A model generated the notes under the pieces. It was not told the DNA's origin. It saw only the letters and a list, made by a program, of their open reading frames with translations, and searched no databases. A program made the position numbers and the translations under genes. Shown one piece after another: positions 25,011 through 39,375 of a stretch of DNA of 64,000 nucleotides (positions are counted from its first letter, which is position 1; each line of letters begins with the position of its first letter). The stretch is from CAWHNT01 sp963830775 (lineage in GTDB: Bacteria; Pseudomonadota; Alphaproteobacteria; Geminicoccales; Geminicoccaceae), in the NCBI GenBank assembly GCA_963830775.1, contig CAWHNT010000009.1, forward strand, positions 9,243 to 73,242. Direction: 5' to 3'.

Positions 25011-25963
25011 AGCCCCCCGCCAGCCTGGCTGAAGCCCCAGAAGCGGTCGAGCGCCATGGCCCCGAAGAGCGCGAACAGGTAGATGATCGAATAGCGGAAC
25101 GTCTTCATGGCGGTGCGGTCGGAATCGTCGCGCAGCAGCTGCCAGGCATAGACGAGGAAGGTGCCGCTCAGCCCGGCGGCCGCGGCCGCGTAGAGCAGGC
25201 CAAGGTCGCCCGTGAACGCCGGCGCCAGGGTCAACGGCAGCAGCAGGGCCGCATAGGCCAGGATATGCTGCCGGGTGCGCAGGCGCCCGGCCACGACCGG
25301 CAGCATCGGCACCGACACCTTGGCGTAGTCGGCCGACCGGTAGAGGGCCAGCGCCCAGAAATGCGGCGGGGTCCACATGAAGACGATGAGGAAGAGGAGG
25401 ATCGGCAGCAGGCTCAGATGGCCGGTCGCCGCCGCCCAGCCCACCATCGGCGGGAACGCGCCGGCGGCACCGCCGATGACGATGTTCTGCGGCGTGCGGC
25501 GCTTCAGCCAGAAGGTATAGATGAAGACATAGAAGGCGATGGTGAGCGCCAGCAGGGCAGCGGCCGTCCAGTTCAGCGCCAGGCCCATCATGCTCACCGA
25601 CAGGATCGAGAGCGTGATGCCCAGCGTCAGCGCCTCGCTGGGCTCGATGGCACCGCTGGCCGTGGGCCGCAGGCGGGTGCGCGCCATCTGCCGGTCGATG
25701 TCGGCATCGAACCAGTTGTTGATGGCGGCGGCGGCACCTGCGGCCGCGGCGATGCAGAGGATGGCCGTGAACGCCAGGATCGGGTGCAGCGGCCGGCCGG
25801 GTGCGAGATAGAGCCCGACCCAGCCCGTGAAGACCACGAGCTGCATCACGTTGGGCTTGAGGAGGAGCCAGAAGTCGCGCGCGGTCGAGACCCGGGGTGC
25901 CGCCACCCCGGACCCTGCCACCGGCAGCTCCACTGTTCCCACGGCCGATGCCGACACCTGCAT
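25007..25963 (-). CDS. ctaB: Heme O synthase (protoheme IX farnesyltransferase)
   Basis: A UbiA-family prenyltransferase that attaches farnesyl to heme B, the step before CtaA. The first aspartate-rich motif is NNWFDADIDRQMARTRLRP, and the second loop holds SADYAKVSVPMLP. The 318 residues carry about eight to nine helices. It sits 17 bp after ctaD and overlaps the next small gene. Confidence 0.95.
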   Translation of the reverse strand: MQVSASAVGTVELPVAGSGVAAPRVSTARDFWLLLKPNVMQLVVFTGWVGLYLAPGRPLHPILAFTAILCIAAAAGAAAAINNWFDADIDRQMARTRLRPTASGAIEPSEALTLGITLSILSVSMMGLALNWTAAALLALTIAFYVFIYTFWLKRRTPQNIVIGGAAGAFPPMVGWAAATGHLSLLPILLFLIVFMWTPPHFWALALYRSADYAKVSVPMLPVVAGRLRTRQHILAYAALLLPLTLAPAFTGDLGLLYAAAAAGLSGTFLVYAWQLLRDDSDRTAMKTFRYSIIYLFALFGAMALDRFWGFSQAGGGL

Positions 25964-25980
25964 TCCCCCGCCTCAGGCGC

Positions 25981-27585
25981 TCAGCGGAACCGCGGCAGCT
26001 CGTTGAAGGTATGGAACGGCGGCGGCGAGCTCAGCGACCATTCGAGCGTGGTGGCACCCTCTCCCCAGTAGTTGTCGGCCGCCTTCTCGCCGGTAACGAA
26101 GGTCCGGTACAGCACATAGAAGAAGAACACCGCACTTGCCGCCGAGATGTAGGCCCCGATCGAGGAGACCATGTTCCAGCCGGTGTAGGCGTCCGGATAG
26201 TCGGCAATCCGGCGCGGCATCCCGGCCAAGCCCAGGAAGTGCTGCGGGAAGAAGGCCAGGTTCACGCCCAGGAAGGTGAGCCAGAAGTGGATCTTGCCCA
26301 GCTGCTCCGGGTACTGGTGCCCCGACATCTTGCCGACCCAGTAGTAGAATCCGGCGAAGATCCCGAACATGGCGCCCAAGGACAGCACGTAGTGGAAATG
26401 CGCCACCACGTAGTAGGTGTCGTGGAGCACGGCGTCGGCACCGGCATTGGCCAGCACTACGCCGGTGACACCGCCCACCGTGAACAGGAAGATGAAGCCG
26501 ATGGCCCAGAGCATCGGCGTCGTGAAGCGGAGCGAGCCGCCCCACATGGTGGCGATCCAGGAGAAGATCTTGATGCCCGTCGGTACCGCGATGACCATGG
26601 TGGCGGCGGTGAAATAGGCCTTCACGTTCACGCCCATGCCGACGGTGAACATGTGGTGCGCCCAGACCACGAATCCGATCACGCCGATCGCGACCATGGC
26701 GTAGGCCATGCCGAGATAGCCGAACACCGGCTTCTTCGAGAAGGTCGAGACGATGTGGCTGATGATGCCGAAGGCGGGCAGGATCATGATGTAGACTTCG
26801 GGATGGCCGAAGAACCAGAACAGATGCTGGAACAGCACCGGGTCGCCGCCGCCTGCCGGGTCGAAGAAGTGGGTGCCGAAGTTGCGGTCGGAGAGCAGCA
26901 TGGTGATCGCACCCGCCAGCACCGGCACCGCCAGCAGCAGCAGGAACGCGGTGACCAGGATCGACCACGCGAACAGCGGCATCTTGTGCAGCGTCATGCC
27001 GGGTGCGCGCATGTTGAAGATCGTGGTGATGAAGTTGATCGCACCCAGGAGCGAGCTGGCACCGGCCAGATGCAGGGCGAAGATCGCCATGTCGACGGAC
27101 GGGCCGGGATGGCCGACGGCCGAGGATAGCGGCGGGTAGATCGTCCAGCCGGTGCCGGCCCCGCCCTCGACGAAGGCCGAGCCGAACAGCAGGACGAAGG
27201 CGGGGACCAGGAGCCAGAAGCTGATATTGTTCATGCGCGGGAACGCCATGTCCGGCGCCCCGATCAGGAGCGGGACCATCCAGTTCCCGAACCCGCCGAT
27301 CAGCGCCGGCATGACGAAGAAGAACACCATGATCAGGCCGTGCGCGGTCACCAGCACGTTGTAGAGCTGGTGGTCGCCGCCCAGGATCTGGTCCCCCGGC
27401 ACCATCAGCTCGGCACGGAAGATGACCGAGAAGGCCATGCCGAGGATGCCGGCGAAGAAGGCGAACACAAGGTACATCGTGCCGATGTCCTTGTGGTTGG
27501 TCGAATAGACGTAGCGCTTCCAGCCCGTCGGGGTGTGATGGTCGTGCCCGTGGTCGTGGGCGTGCGCGTCGCTCAAGGCTGCCAT
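25981..27585 (-). CDS. ctaD: Cytochrome c oxidase subunit I
   Basis: The 534-residue catalytic subunit. The heme-copper ligands are visible in FFGHPEVYIMILPAFG (CuB His and the cross-linked Tyr), VWAHHMF (two CuB histidines) and YYVVAHFHYVLS (heme a3 and heme a ligands). The K- and D-channel elements typical of A1 oxidases fit, for example the FGNWMVPLLIGAPDMAFPR region. A His/Asp-rich N-terminal tail (HAHDHGHDHH) is present. The start is ATG 27585; the longer frame begins inside ctaC. Confidence 0.97.
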   Translation of the reverse strand: MAALSDAHAHDHGHDHHTPTGWKRYVYSTNHKDIGTMYLVFAFFAGILGMAFSVIFRAELMVPGDQILGGDHQLYNVLVTAHGLIMVFFFVMPALIGGFGNWMVPLLIGAPDMAFPRMNNISFWLLVPAFVLLFGSAFVEGGAGTGWTIYPPLSSAVGHPGPSVDMAIFALHLAGASSLLGAINFITTIFNMRAPGMTLHKMPLFAWSILVTAFLLLLAVPVLAGAITMLLSDRNFGTHFFDPAGGGDPVLFQHLFWFFGHPEVYIMILPAFGIISHIVSTFSKKPVFGYLGMAYAMVAIGVIGFVVWAHHMFTVGMGVNVKAYFTAATMVIAVPTGIKIFSWIATMWGGSLRFTTPMLWAIGFIFLFTVGGVTGVVLANAGADAVLHDTYYVVAHFHYVLSLGAMFGIFAGFYYWVGKMSGHQYPEQLGKIHFWLTFLGVNLAFFPQHFLGLAGMPRRIADYPDAYTGWNMVSSIGAYISAASAVFFFYVLYRTFVTGEKAADNYWGEGATTLEWSLSSPPPFHTFNELPRFR

Positions 27586-27616
27586 GACTGCTTCGTTCCT
27601 CGTCCGGAGGTAACGT

Positions 27617-28453
27617 CTAGTTCTGCTGCACGCTGTCGGCCGCGACCGCGACGGGCGGCTCGCCGACACGGGCGAATTTCTGCTGCGCCTCCTTGACCCA
27701 GGCCTCGAACTGCTCCGGCGGCACGGCCTCGATCTTGATCGGCATGAAGGCGTGGTTGACGCCGCACAGCTCCGAGCACTGGCCGTAATAGGTCCCGGGC
27801 TCGTCGATCCGGAACCAGACCTGGTTGAGGTGGCCGGGCCAGGCATCGAGCTTGATGCCGAACTGCTGCATGCTCCAGGCATGCCCGACATCGCTGGCGG
27901 TGGTCTGCAGACGGATGTTGGTGCCGGTCGGCAGGACCACGTGGTTGTCGGTCTCGAGCAGCCGGTGCTGCCCCGGCTGCAGGTCGGTCTCGGCCACCAT
28001 GTTGGCGTCGAAGGTGAAGTTGCCCTGGTCCGGATACTCGTACGACCAGTACCACTGCCGGCCGATCGCCTTCAGCGTCATCTGCGTCTCGGGCACCACG
28101 TCGACATAGTAGAGCAGCTTGAAGGAGGGGATCGCGATGATCACCAGGATCAGCACCGGGACCGCGGTCCAGGCGATCTCCAGCACGGTGTTGTGCGACC
28201 GGCGCGACGGCACCGGGTTGCGGCCCTCATGGAAGCGCCAGCAGGTGTACGCGATCAGCACCAGCACGAAGAGCGTGATGGCCGTGATCACCCACTGCAG
28301 CAGGCCCATGAAGCTGTGCAGCTGCTGCGCCACGGGCGACGCCGGCGGGAGCAGCCACACTTCCCAAGGCTGCGCCGGTTCCGCCCACGCCAAGCTCGGG
28401 ACTAGGGCTGCGCCAAGGGCCAGCAGAACGCACTTCAACAGCGTCGGACGCAT
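27617..28453 (-). CDS. ctaC: Cytochrome c oxidase subunit II
   Basis: A 278-residue subunit with an N-terminal signal peptide ending SLAWAEP and two membrane helices (about residues 48-72 and 90-112). A periplasmic cupredoxin domain holds CuA: CSELCGVNHAFM supplies the two Cys, the His and the Met. There is no cytochrome c domain, so electrons must come from a separate cytochrome such as the CycM-like protein at 1.3 kb. It is the first gene of the oxidase operon on the minus strand. Confidence 0.96.
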   Translation of the reverse strand: MRPTLLKCVLLALGAALVPSLAWAEPAQPWEVWLLPPASPVAQQLHSFMGLLQWVITAITLFVLVLIAYTCWRFHEGRNPVPSRRSHNTVLEIAWTAVPVLILVIIAIPSFKLLYYVDVVPETQMTLKAIGRQWYWSYEYPDQGNFTFDANMVAETDLQPGQHRLLETDNHVVLPTGTNIRLQTTASDVGHAWSMQQFGIKLDAWPGHLNQVWFRIDEPGTYYGQCSELCGVNHAFMPIKIEAVPPEQFEAWVKEAQQKFARVGEPPVAVAADSVQQN

Positions 28454-28676
28454 GGACGGCCTGTTCCTCGGTTTTCATGCGCGGCAGACGCCGAAGGGTG
28501 CCGCTGCGGCTTCCCGCACACGGTCCTACCGAACACCTCCCGCTGGCCGCAACATAAGAAAGAGGTGTTGAGCGCGCGCGTGACAGAGTGTCGCTCTAGC
28601 TTCGATTAGTTCAGGGCGGCTGAAAGTGTCGCAACCACTGCGCGCCATAAGACAAGATCAAGTATTCACCGCACCA
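28454..28676 (-). promoter_or_regulatory. 223-bp leader upstream of the oxidase operon
   Basis: The region between the rsmE stop and the ctaC start contains no open gene. It is noticeably more AT-rich than its surroundings in the 28550-28670 part, as expected for a promoter of the large oxidase operon. I see no clean -35/-10 pair or FNR-type palindrome that I could defend, so only the presence of a promoter is inferred. Confidence 0.4.
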
Positions 28677-29402
28677 TCATGGGCTTTCGGTCGCAAGCCC
28701 GCAAATGGCCTGCCAGACGGCCAGGGCGGCGAGTGCCGCCGTCTCGGCACGAAGGATCCGGCTGCCCAGCGTCACGCCAGTGATCCCGTCCGCGCGGAGG
28801 AGCAATGTCCTCTCGCGCTCGGTGAATCCACCTTCGGGACCAGTCAGGAGATCGGGCTGGCCGGCTTCTGCCAGTGCCGCCGCAATCGGCGCGCCGCCGC
28901 CCTCGTCGGCGAACAGCAGCTTCCGGCTGCGGTCGCGGGCGGCAAGCCAGTTCCCGAACGGGACCGGGTCCGCGAGCTCGGGCACCGTGAGCCTGCCGCA
29001 CTGCTCGGCGGCCTCGACCGCGATGGCGCGCAGCCGCGCGGGGTTCTCGAGCTTCACCACCGTGCGCTCGGTCAGGATCGGCACCAGCCGCGCCACACCG
29101 AGCTCGACCGCCTTCTCGACCAGCCAGTCCAGCCGGTTGCGGCGGAACGGCACGAAGTGGAGCACGGGGCCGGTCTCGGCTGCCGCGGCGCGGACCTGCC
29201 TGCCCAGCTCGAGCGTGGCGCTCTGCCGCCCGAGGGCCGCCAGCGTGGCCGCCCACTCGCCGTCCTCGTCGTTGAAGAGCCACAGGCGCGCACCCGGCCG
29301 CAGCCGCAGCACATGCGCCAGGTAGTGGGCGCGCGGGCCCTCCAGCCGCACCGAGGCGCCCTCGGCCAGGCCTTCCGGGTAGTGGAGCCGCGGCGTGGTC
29401 AA
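28677..29402 (-). CDS. rsmE: 16S rRNA m3U1498 methyltransferase
   Basis: A 241-residue SPOUT-class enzyme. The N-terminal PUA-like domain has HYLAHVLRLRPGARLWLFNDEDGEW. The methyltransferase part has the family's knot motifs: LVPILTERTVV, a CGRLTVPEL segment, LLTGPEGGFTERE and VTLGSRILRAETAALAALAV. It methylates U1498 in the decoding centre. It follows the cupin gene with a 4 bp overlap. Confidence 0.94.
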   Translation of the reverse strand: MTTPRLHYPEGLAEGASVRLEGPRAHYLAHVLRLRPGARLWLFNDEDGEWAATLAALGRQSATLELGRQVRAAAAETGPVLHFVPFRRNRLDWLVEKAVELGVARLVPILTERTVVKLENPARLRAIAVEAAEQCGRLTVPELADPVPFGNWLAARDRSRKLLFADEGGGAPIAAALAEAGQPDLLTGPEGGFTERERTLLLRADGITGVTLGSRILRAETAALAALAVWQAICGLATESP

Positions 29403-29860
29403 GACGTCGGGGCCTCGCCTGCCGGGGCCGGCACCAGGCCGTAGCGCAGCATGATCTCCTTCATCCGCGCCGGGTCGGGTGCTCCGGCCGCGAGCTCGGT
29501 TGCGATCTCCCGGAAGTAGGCGGGCCCCAGCTTGCCGGGCGTGAGGATGCAGAGGCAGGTCGCGGGCTCACCGCTGCGGTTGGTGAAGCCGTGGACCATG
29601 CCGCGGCGGATGAAGACGGAAGCACCGGGGACGAGGTCGATGTCCTGGCCGTCGATCCGCCAGGTCGAGGTGCCGGCAAGGCCGTAGACCGTCTCGTCCC
29701 AGCTCTCGTGATGGTGCGGCACCGGCATCCGCGCCTTCGGCTGCAGCGTCATCTCGAACACGTCGACGCTGCCGCCGGTCTCCTCCCTGCTCTGCAGGAA
29801 GCGCAGCTCCAGGGCACCCATGCGGATGATCTCGCCCACGACCTCGCCCCCTCCCGCCAT
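29399..29860 (-). CDS. Cupin-domain protein
   Basis: A single beta-barrel cupin of about 153 residues. Motif 1 is PHHHESWDETVYGLAG and motif 2 is VFIRRGMVHGFTNRSGEPA, giving three or four candidate metal ligands. Substrate unknown. The frame also opens at 29920 in the same CCATGG that starts ubiA on the other strand. I take ATG 29860, since similar cupins begin shortly before the IIRMGALELRFL segment. ATG 29821 is an alternative with a GGGCGAG site. Confidence 0.75.
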   Translation of the reverse strand: MAGGGEVVGEIIRMGALELRFLQSREETGGSVDVFEMTLQPKARMPVPHHHESWDETVYGLAGTSTWRIDGQDIDLVPGASVFIRRGMVHGFTNRSGEPATCLCILTPGKLGPAYFREIATELAAGAPDPARMKEIMLRYGLVPAPAGEAPTS

Positions 29861-29918
29861 TGCCGCAGGGCAACCGCCGTCCTTGAGTGCCCTCGGCCGC
29901 GAAGCTAGATGTCGCGCC

Positions 29919-30839
29919 ATGGCCGGGCAAGAAACGCCAGCACCGCCGAGCGTCGCCGACCGTCAGCTCGGTTGGGTCGACCGGCTGCCGCCGCGCCCGC
30001 GCGACTATGCCGTGCTGGCCCGCTGGGACCGGCCGATCGGCACCTGGCTCCTGCTCCTGCCCTGCTGGTGGGGCGTGGCCCTGGGGCCCCGCTGGCCCGA
30101 CGTGATCCTCCTGGGCCTGTTCGGCATCGGTGCCGTCGCCATGCGCGGCGCCGGCTGCACGATCAATGACCTCGCCGACCGCAAGTTCGACCGGATGGTG
30201 GCGCGCACCCGGAACCGGCCGCTGGCCTCGGGCCGCCTCGGCACCTTGGCGGCGCTGGCCTGGACCGCGGCACAGATGCTGGTGGGCCTCCTCGTCCTCT
30301 GCTTCCTCAACTGGCCCGCCGTGCTGATCTCGCTCGCAGCCGTGCCGCTGATCGTCGCCTACCCCTTCATGAAGCGGATCACCTGGTGGCCGCAGGCCTT
30401 CCTGGGCGTCACCTTCAACTGGGGCATCCTGGTGGGCTACGCGCAGGTGACCGGCGGCCTCGACCTCGCGGCCTTCCTGCTCTACGCCGCCGGGATCGCC
30501 TGGACCCTGGGCTACGACACGATCTACGCCCACCAGGACAAGGAGGACGACCTGCTGATCGGCGTGAAATCCTCCGCCCTGCGCCTCGGCACCGCGACGC
30601 CCACCTGGCTGTGGCGCTTCTACGGGGCCGCCCTCGTCCTCATGGCGCTGGCCGGCATGGCCGCCGGCAAGACCTTCTTCTTCTATGCCGGCCTGGTCGC
30701 GGTGGCGGTCATGCTCGCCCGCCAGATCGAGGAGATCGACCTCGACGACCCGGCCGACTGCCTCGCCCGCTTCCGCGCCAACCGGATGGTGGGCCTCCTC
30801 GTCTTCGCGGCGCTCATCGCCGGCAGCAACCCCTTCTGA
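29919..30839 (+). CDS. ubiA: 4-hydroxybenzoate polyprenyltransferase
   Basis: Prenylates 4-hydroxybenzoate in ubiquinone synthesis. The first Asp-rich motif is NDLADRKFDRMVARTRNRPL and the second YDTIYAHQDKEDD; RWDRPIGTWLLLLPCWWG is the usual first helix. The 306 residues fit. It is divergent from the cupin/rsmE pair and is followed 2 bp later by ycjX. Confidence 0.95.
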   Translation: MAGQETPAPPSVADRQLGWVDRLPPRPRDYAVLARWDRPIGTWLLLLPCWWGVALGPRWPDVILLGLFGIGAVAMRGAGCTINDLADRKFDRMVARTRNRPLASGRLGTLAALAWTAAQMLVGLLVLCFLNWPAVLISLAAVPLIVAYPFMKRITWWPQAFLGVTFNWGILVGYAQVTGGLDLAAFLLYAAGIAWTLGYDTIYAHQDKEDDLLIGVKSSALRLGTATPTWLWRFYGAALVLMALAGMAAGKTFFFYAGLVAVAVMLARQIEEIDLDDPADCLARFRANRMVGLLVFAALIAGSNPF

Positions 30840-30841
30840 CG

Positions 30842-32242
30842 ATGCGCCTGCCGGGCCTCGATCTCGGTCTCGGCGGCGCGCTGGGCACGGTCTGGAGCGA
30901 ACTCTCGATCCTGGCCGACCGGGTGCGCGACCGCCACCTGCGCCTCGCCGTCACCGGCCTGCGGCGCAGCGGCAAGACCGTGCTGATCACGGCCATCGTC
31001 CACCACCTCCTGGACGCGCACGACCTGCCGTTCCTCCAGGCGGCGCACGAGGGCCGCTATCTGGGCGCCCGCCTCGTCGGCACCGACCGGAGCACGGCCT
31101 TCCCCTTCGCCCGCTTCCACCGCGACCTCGGCGCCAGCCCGCCACGCTGGCCGGTGGCCACCGACCGGCTGGCCACCCTGCAGCTGGAGATCGCCTATCG
31201 CACCACCAGCCTGGTCCTGCGCCAGGTCTCGCCGATCCAGCATCTGACCCTGGAGATCATCGACTATCCGGGCGAGTGGCTGCTCGACCTGCCGCTGATG
31301 GAGGAGAGCTTCGAGAGCTTCTCCCTCCAGGCGCTCGAGCTTGCCGGCCAGCCCTTGCGGGCGGCAGCCGCCCGGCCGTGGCTGGAACGGCTGCGCGCGT
31401 TCGATGCCGACGGGCCCGAGGACCCGGCCGCCATCGCCGAGCTCGCGGGCGCCTACACCACCTATCTGCGCCATTGCCACCAGGAGCTGCAGCTCTCGCT
31501 GGTCCAGCCCGGCCGGTTCACCAACCCGGGCGAGCTCGCGGGCCACGACATCCTGCGCTTCTGCCCCCTGCCGCCGGGGCCGGTGCCGCTGGGCTCCAAC
31601 CGGGCGCGGATGGCCGGCCGCTTCGAGGCCTATCGCGAGGACGTGGTCCGCCGCTTCTACGAGGAGCATTTCAGCCGCTTCGACCGCCAGATCGTGCTGG
31701 TCGACCTGCTCTCCAGCCTCAATGCCGGCCCCGGTCACTTCGCCGACACGCGGCTGGCGCTGGAGGTGATCCTGAGGAGCTTCCGCTACGGCGAGACCGG
31801 CTTCCTTGGCCGCCTCTTCTCACCCCGGATCGACAAGGTGCTGTTCGCCGCCACCAAGGCCGACCATGTGGCCCACAACCAGCACGCCAACCTGAAGCAG
31901 CTCCTCGAGCTCCTGGTCACCCCCGCCGCCCGCTCCGCCCGCCTCTCGGGGATCCAGATCGAGGTCCTGGCCCTCTCGGCCCTGCGCTCGACCGACGTCG
32001 TGCGCACCGAGCACCACGGCCAGGCGCTCTCCTGCGTGCGCGGGCACTTGCGCGACGAGGACCGCGAGACCGTGCTGTTCCCGGGCGAGATCCCGCCTGC
32101 CCTGCCCGAGCCCGAGGACTGGACCAGCGGCCGCTTCCGCTTCCGCGATTTCGCACCGCGCCGGCTCGTTCCGGGTGCCAAGGGACAGCATATCCGGCTC
32201 GATCAGGCGCTGGAGTACCTGATCGGGGACAAGCTCGCGTGA
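30842..32242 (+). CDS. YcjX-like P-loop protein (DUF463)
   Basis: A 466-residue GTPase-like protein of the YcjX family. The P-loop is TGLRRSGKTVLI near residue 45, the IIDYPGEWLLDLPL segment acts as the second nucleotide site, and LFAATKADHV is an NKxD-like motif. Family members are stress-associated and co-occur with YcjF, as here; molecular role is not established. Translation of the next gene is coupled (GTGA). Confidence 0.88.
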   Translation: MRLPGLDLGLGGALGTVWSELSILADRVRDRHLRLAVTGLRRSGKTVLITAIVHHLLDAHDLPFLQAAHEGRYLGARLVGTDRSTAFPFARFHRDLGASPPRWPVATDRLATLQLEIAYRTTSLVLRQVSPIQHLTLEIIDYPGEWLLDLPLMEESFESFSLQALELAGQPLRAAAARPWLERLRAFDADGPEDPAAIAELAGAYTTYLRHCHQELQLSLVQPGRFTNPGELAGHDILRFCPLPPGPVPLGSNRARMAGRFEAYREDVVRRFYEEHFSRFDRQIVLVDLLSSLNAGPGHFADTRLALEVILRSFRYGETGFLGRLFSPRIDKVLFAATKADHVAHNQHANLKQLLELLVTPAARSARLSGIQIEVLALSALRSTDVVRTEHHGQALSCVRGHLRDEDRETVLFPGEIPPALPEPEDWTSGRFRFRDFAPRRLVPGAKGQHIRLDQALEYLIGDKLA

Positions 32243-33237
32243 CCGACAGAACGCCGCCGCGACCCTTCGAGCTCGACCCGGGCGGGATCGAGATGGTGGT
32301 GGAAGCACCGCCGGCGCCGGCTCTGGACGAGGACGAGCGCCTGCCGCCATCGCTGCCGCCCAAGCGCCGAGGCTGGCGCGGCCGGCTGGCGGCGGCCTTC
32401 GGCATCGGCCTGCTCGGCACCTTCGTGTTCCAGTCGATCGATTATGTGGGCGACCTGCTCGTCACCGACCCGCTGCTGGGGTGGCCGCTGGCGTTCTTCC
32501 TGGTCGTGGTCTGCACCTCGGCGATCGGGTGGATCGGGCTCGAGCTGCGCGACCTGCGCCGGCTCTCGGAGCGCGCCCATCTGCGCCGCACGGCCGAGCG
32601 CCTGGCCCTCTCCGACCTGCACGGCGAGGCCGACCGGCTGCTGGCCGAGGTCACGGCCGAGCTCGGGACCCGGCCGGAGCTGGCGCCGGCGCTTGCCCGC
32701 TACGAGGCCAGCGTCACCGACGCGCTCTCCGATTCCGAGCGCCTGCGCCTCTACGAGAAGCAGGTCCTGGCCCCGGTCGACCGGCAGGCCTACCGCATCG
32801 TGCTCGCCGGCGGCCGCGACATCGCCCTCCTCACCGCCCTGAGCCCCCTGGGCCTGCTCGACGGCGTCCTCGTCCTCTGGCGCACCACCGCCATGCTGCG
32901 CGCCGTGGCCCAGCTCTACGGCATGGCGCCCGGTGCTGCGGCCACCCTCAGCCTGCTCCGCCGCTGCCTGCGCAACGCCATGCTGGCGGGCCTGGCCGAC
33001 ATCCTGAGCCACGCCGCCTTCGAGCACGTGGGCGCCGGCCTCCTGGCCCTCCTCTCCGCCCGCGCCGGCCAGGGTGCCGGCAACGCCCTCCTCGCCTCCC
33101 GCCTGGGCCTCGAAGCCATCCGCCAGTGCCGCCCCCTCCCCTTCGTCGCCGAGGAGCCGCCGCGCCTGTCGCGGATCAGGAAGTCGCTCCTGGAGAGCCT
33201 GCCCGGCCTGACGGACGAGCAGCGGAAGCGGCCGTAG
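32239..33237 (+). CDS. YcjF-like membrane protein (TIGR01620/DUF697)
   Basis: A 332-residue protein with two adjacent membrane helices (LAAAFGIGLLGTFVFQSIDYVG and WPLAFFLVVVCTSAIGWIGLEL) and a C-terminal DUF697 domain containing ALLTALSPLGLLDGVLVLWR. It usually pairs with YcjX. The start is GTG 32239 overlapping the ycjX stop. Its last 62 bp overlap the convergent LysR gene. Confidence 0.87.
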   Translation: MTDRTPPRPFELDPGGIEMVVEAPPAPALDEDERLPPSLPPKRRGWRGRLAAAFGIGLLGTFVFQSIDYVGDLLVTDPLLGWPLAFFLVVVCTSAIGWIGLELRDLRRLSERAHLRRTAERLALSDLHGEADRLLAEVTAELGTRPELAPALARYEASVTDALSDSERLRLYEKQVLAPVDRQAYRIVLAGGRDIALLTALSPLGLLDGVLVLWRTTAMLRAVAQLYGMAPGAAATLSLLRRCLRNAMLAGLADILSHAAFEHVGAGLLALLSARAGQGAGNALLASRLGLEAIRQCRPLPFVAEEPPRLSRIRKSLLESLPGLTDEQRKRP

Positions 33238-34111
33238 GATCGAAGCGGGCCCGCAGGCCTGCTGCCGCCGCATCGATGAAGAGCCGCACCTTCGGCGACG
33301 GATGGCGGCCGGCGGGATGGACGAGCTGGATCGGCACGAGTGCCGGCTCGAAGGCTTCGAGCACCAGGAGCAGCCGGCCCTCCGCCAGAGCCGCCTCGGC
33401 CTGGTAGGAGAGGACGCGCACGAGGCCCAGCCCCGCCACGGCCGCATCCACCGCCGCCTCGGCCGTCGAGACGCTGAGCCGCGGCCGGACGGCGACATTG
33501 ACCTCCCCGAAGCGCCAGTGATCGGCCGTGCCCTCGAAGGTGATGCAGCTGTGCGAGGGCAGCTCCTGCGGGCTCGAAGGCGTGCCGTTCGCGGCCAGGT
33601 AGCCTGGGCTGGCGCAGACCAGGCGGCGGAGGCCGCCGACCCGGACCGCGCGGAGCGACGAATCCGGCATCCGGCCGATCCGCAGCCCGACATCGATGCC
33701 TTCCTCGACCAGGCTCACCACCCGGTCGAGCAGGAGCAGGCGGGCGCTGACCTTGGGGTGCTGGTCCAGGAAGCGCAGCAGCACCGGCAGCAGGTGCAGG
33801 CGGCCGAACACCACGGGTGCCGTCACGGTGAGCAGTCCCTGCGGGCCCGCCCCCTCGCTCGCGGCCGAGCTCTCGATCGCCTCGACCTCGGCCAGCACAC
33901 GCCGGCAGCCCTCGAGCTGCCGCAGGCCCGCATCGGTCAGGGAGACGGCGCGGGTGGTACGGTTCAGAAGGCGCGTGCCCAGCCGGCTTTCGAGAGCGCT
34001 GACCGCACGGGTCACCGCCGCCGGCGAACGTCGCAGCCTGCGCGCGGCAGCGACGAAGCTGGCCTCGTCCGCGACGGCGACGAAGGCGGCTATGGCATCA
34101 AGCCGGTCCAT
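33176..34111 (-). CDS. LysR-family transcriptional regulator
   Basis: A 311-residue regulator. The N-terminal winged helix is MDRLDAIAAFVAVADEASF to LGTRLLNRTTRAVSLTDAG (residues 1-60), followed by the LysR effector-binding fold (GLLTVTAPVVFGRLHLLPVL onward). The subgroup looks like the DsdC/PA-type LysR often annotated without ligand. It is divergent from a flavoprotein gene with 104 bp between, the classic arrangement for a target promoter. Confidence 0.93.
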   Translation of the reverse strand: MDRLDAIAAFVAVADEASFVAAARRLRRSPAAVTRAVSALESRLGTRLLNRTTRAVSLTDAGLRQLEGCRRVLAEVEAIESSAASEGAGPQGLLTVTAPVVFGRLHLLPVLLRFLDQHPKVSARLLLLDRVVSLVEEGIDVGLRIGRMPDSSLRAVRVGGLRRLVCASPGYLAANGTPSSPQELPSHSCITFEGTADHWRFGEVNVAVRPRLSVSTAEAAVDAAVAGLGLVRVLSYQAEAALAEGRLLLVLEAFEPALVPIQLVHPAGRHPSPKVRLFIDAAAAGLRARFDPTAASAARPSGRAGSPGATS

Positions 34112-34215
34112 CCCGATTGTTCCAATTTGCGCAATAGAGTGCGCGAGACTGCGCTCATTCCGGCATCAGCCGCAACGACCTACATGCGTTGGCGATCCAA
34201 CGAACGGAGAGCGGC
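34112..34215. promoter_or_regulatory. Divergent LysR/flavoprotein intergenic region
   Basis: Contains an 8-bp perfect palindrome TTGCGCAA (34127-34134) and, 3' to it, GAGTGCGC...GCGCTC inverted arms (about 34137-34155). These could serve as LysR-family sites. The assignment is positional inference. Confidence 0.4.
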
Positions 34216-34830
34216 ATGAGCACGCCTTCCAGCGACATCGCCTTCACGCCGACGGTCAAGGCGATCCAGGCCCGCCGGGGCTCGCGCGAGGCCTACGAGC
34301 GGCTGGAGCAGCGCGGCGGCTTCCGCAAGGGCATCACGCCCGAGCTCGCGGCCTTCATCGCCGGGCTCGATTCCGTCTATCTCGGCACCGCCAGCGCCGA
34401 CGGCCAGCCCTACATCCAGCACCGCGGCGGCCCCAAGGGCTTCCTCAAGGTGCTCGACGAGCAGACCCTCGGGCTCGCCGACTACCGCGGCAACCGCCAG
34501 TACATCACGACCGGCAACCTCGCCGATAACCCGCGCGCGTTCCTCTTCCTCATGGACTATGCGCGCCGGCGACGGATCAAGCTCTGGGGCCGGGCACGGA
34601 CGGTGGAGGACGACCCCGCCCTGCTGGCCCGCGCTCTCCGATGCCGGACGGCGCCGCGGCCGAGCAGGCGATCCTGTTCGAGGTCGAGGCCTGGGACATC
34701 AACTGCCCGCAGCACATCCCGCAGAAGATCGACGCGGACGACGTCGCCGCCGTGGTGGCACGGCTCCAGGGCCGGATCGAGGAGCTGGAACGCATCGTGT
34801 CAGCGACCCGATCCGACCCCGCCGAGGAGG

Positions 34831-39364
<4,534 letters not shown>

Positions 39365-39375
39365 CTCGGGCCTCC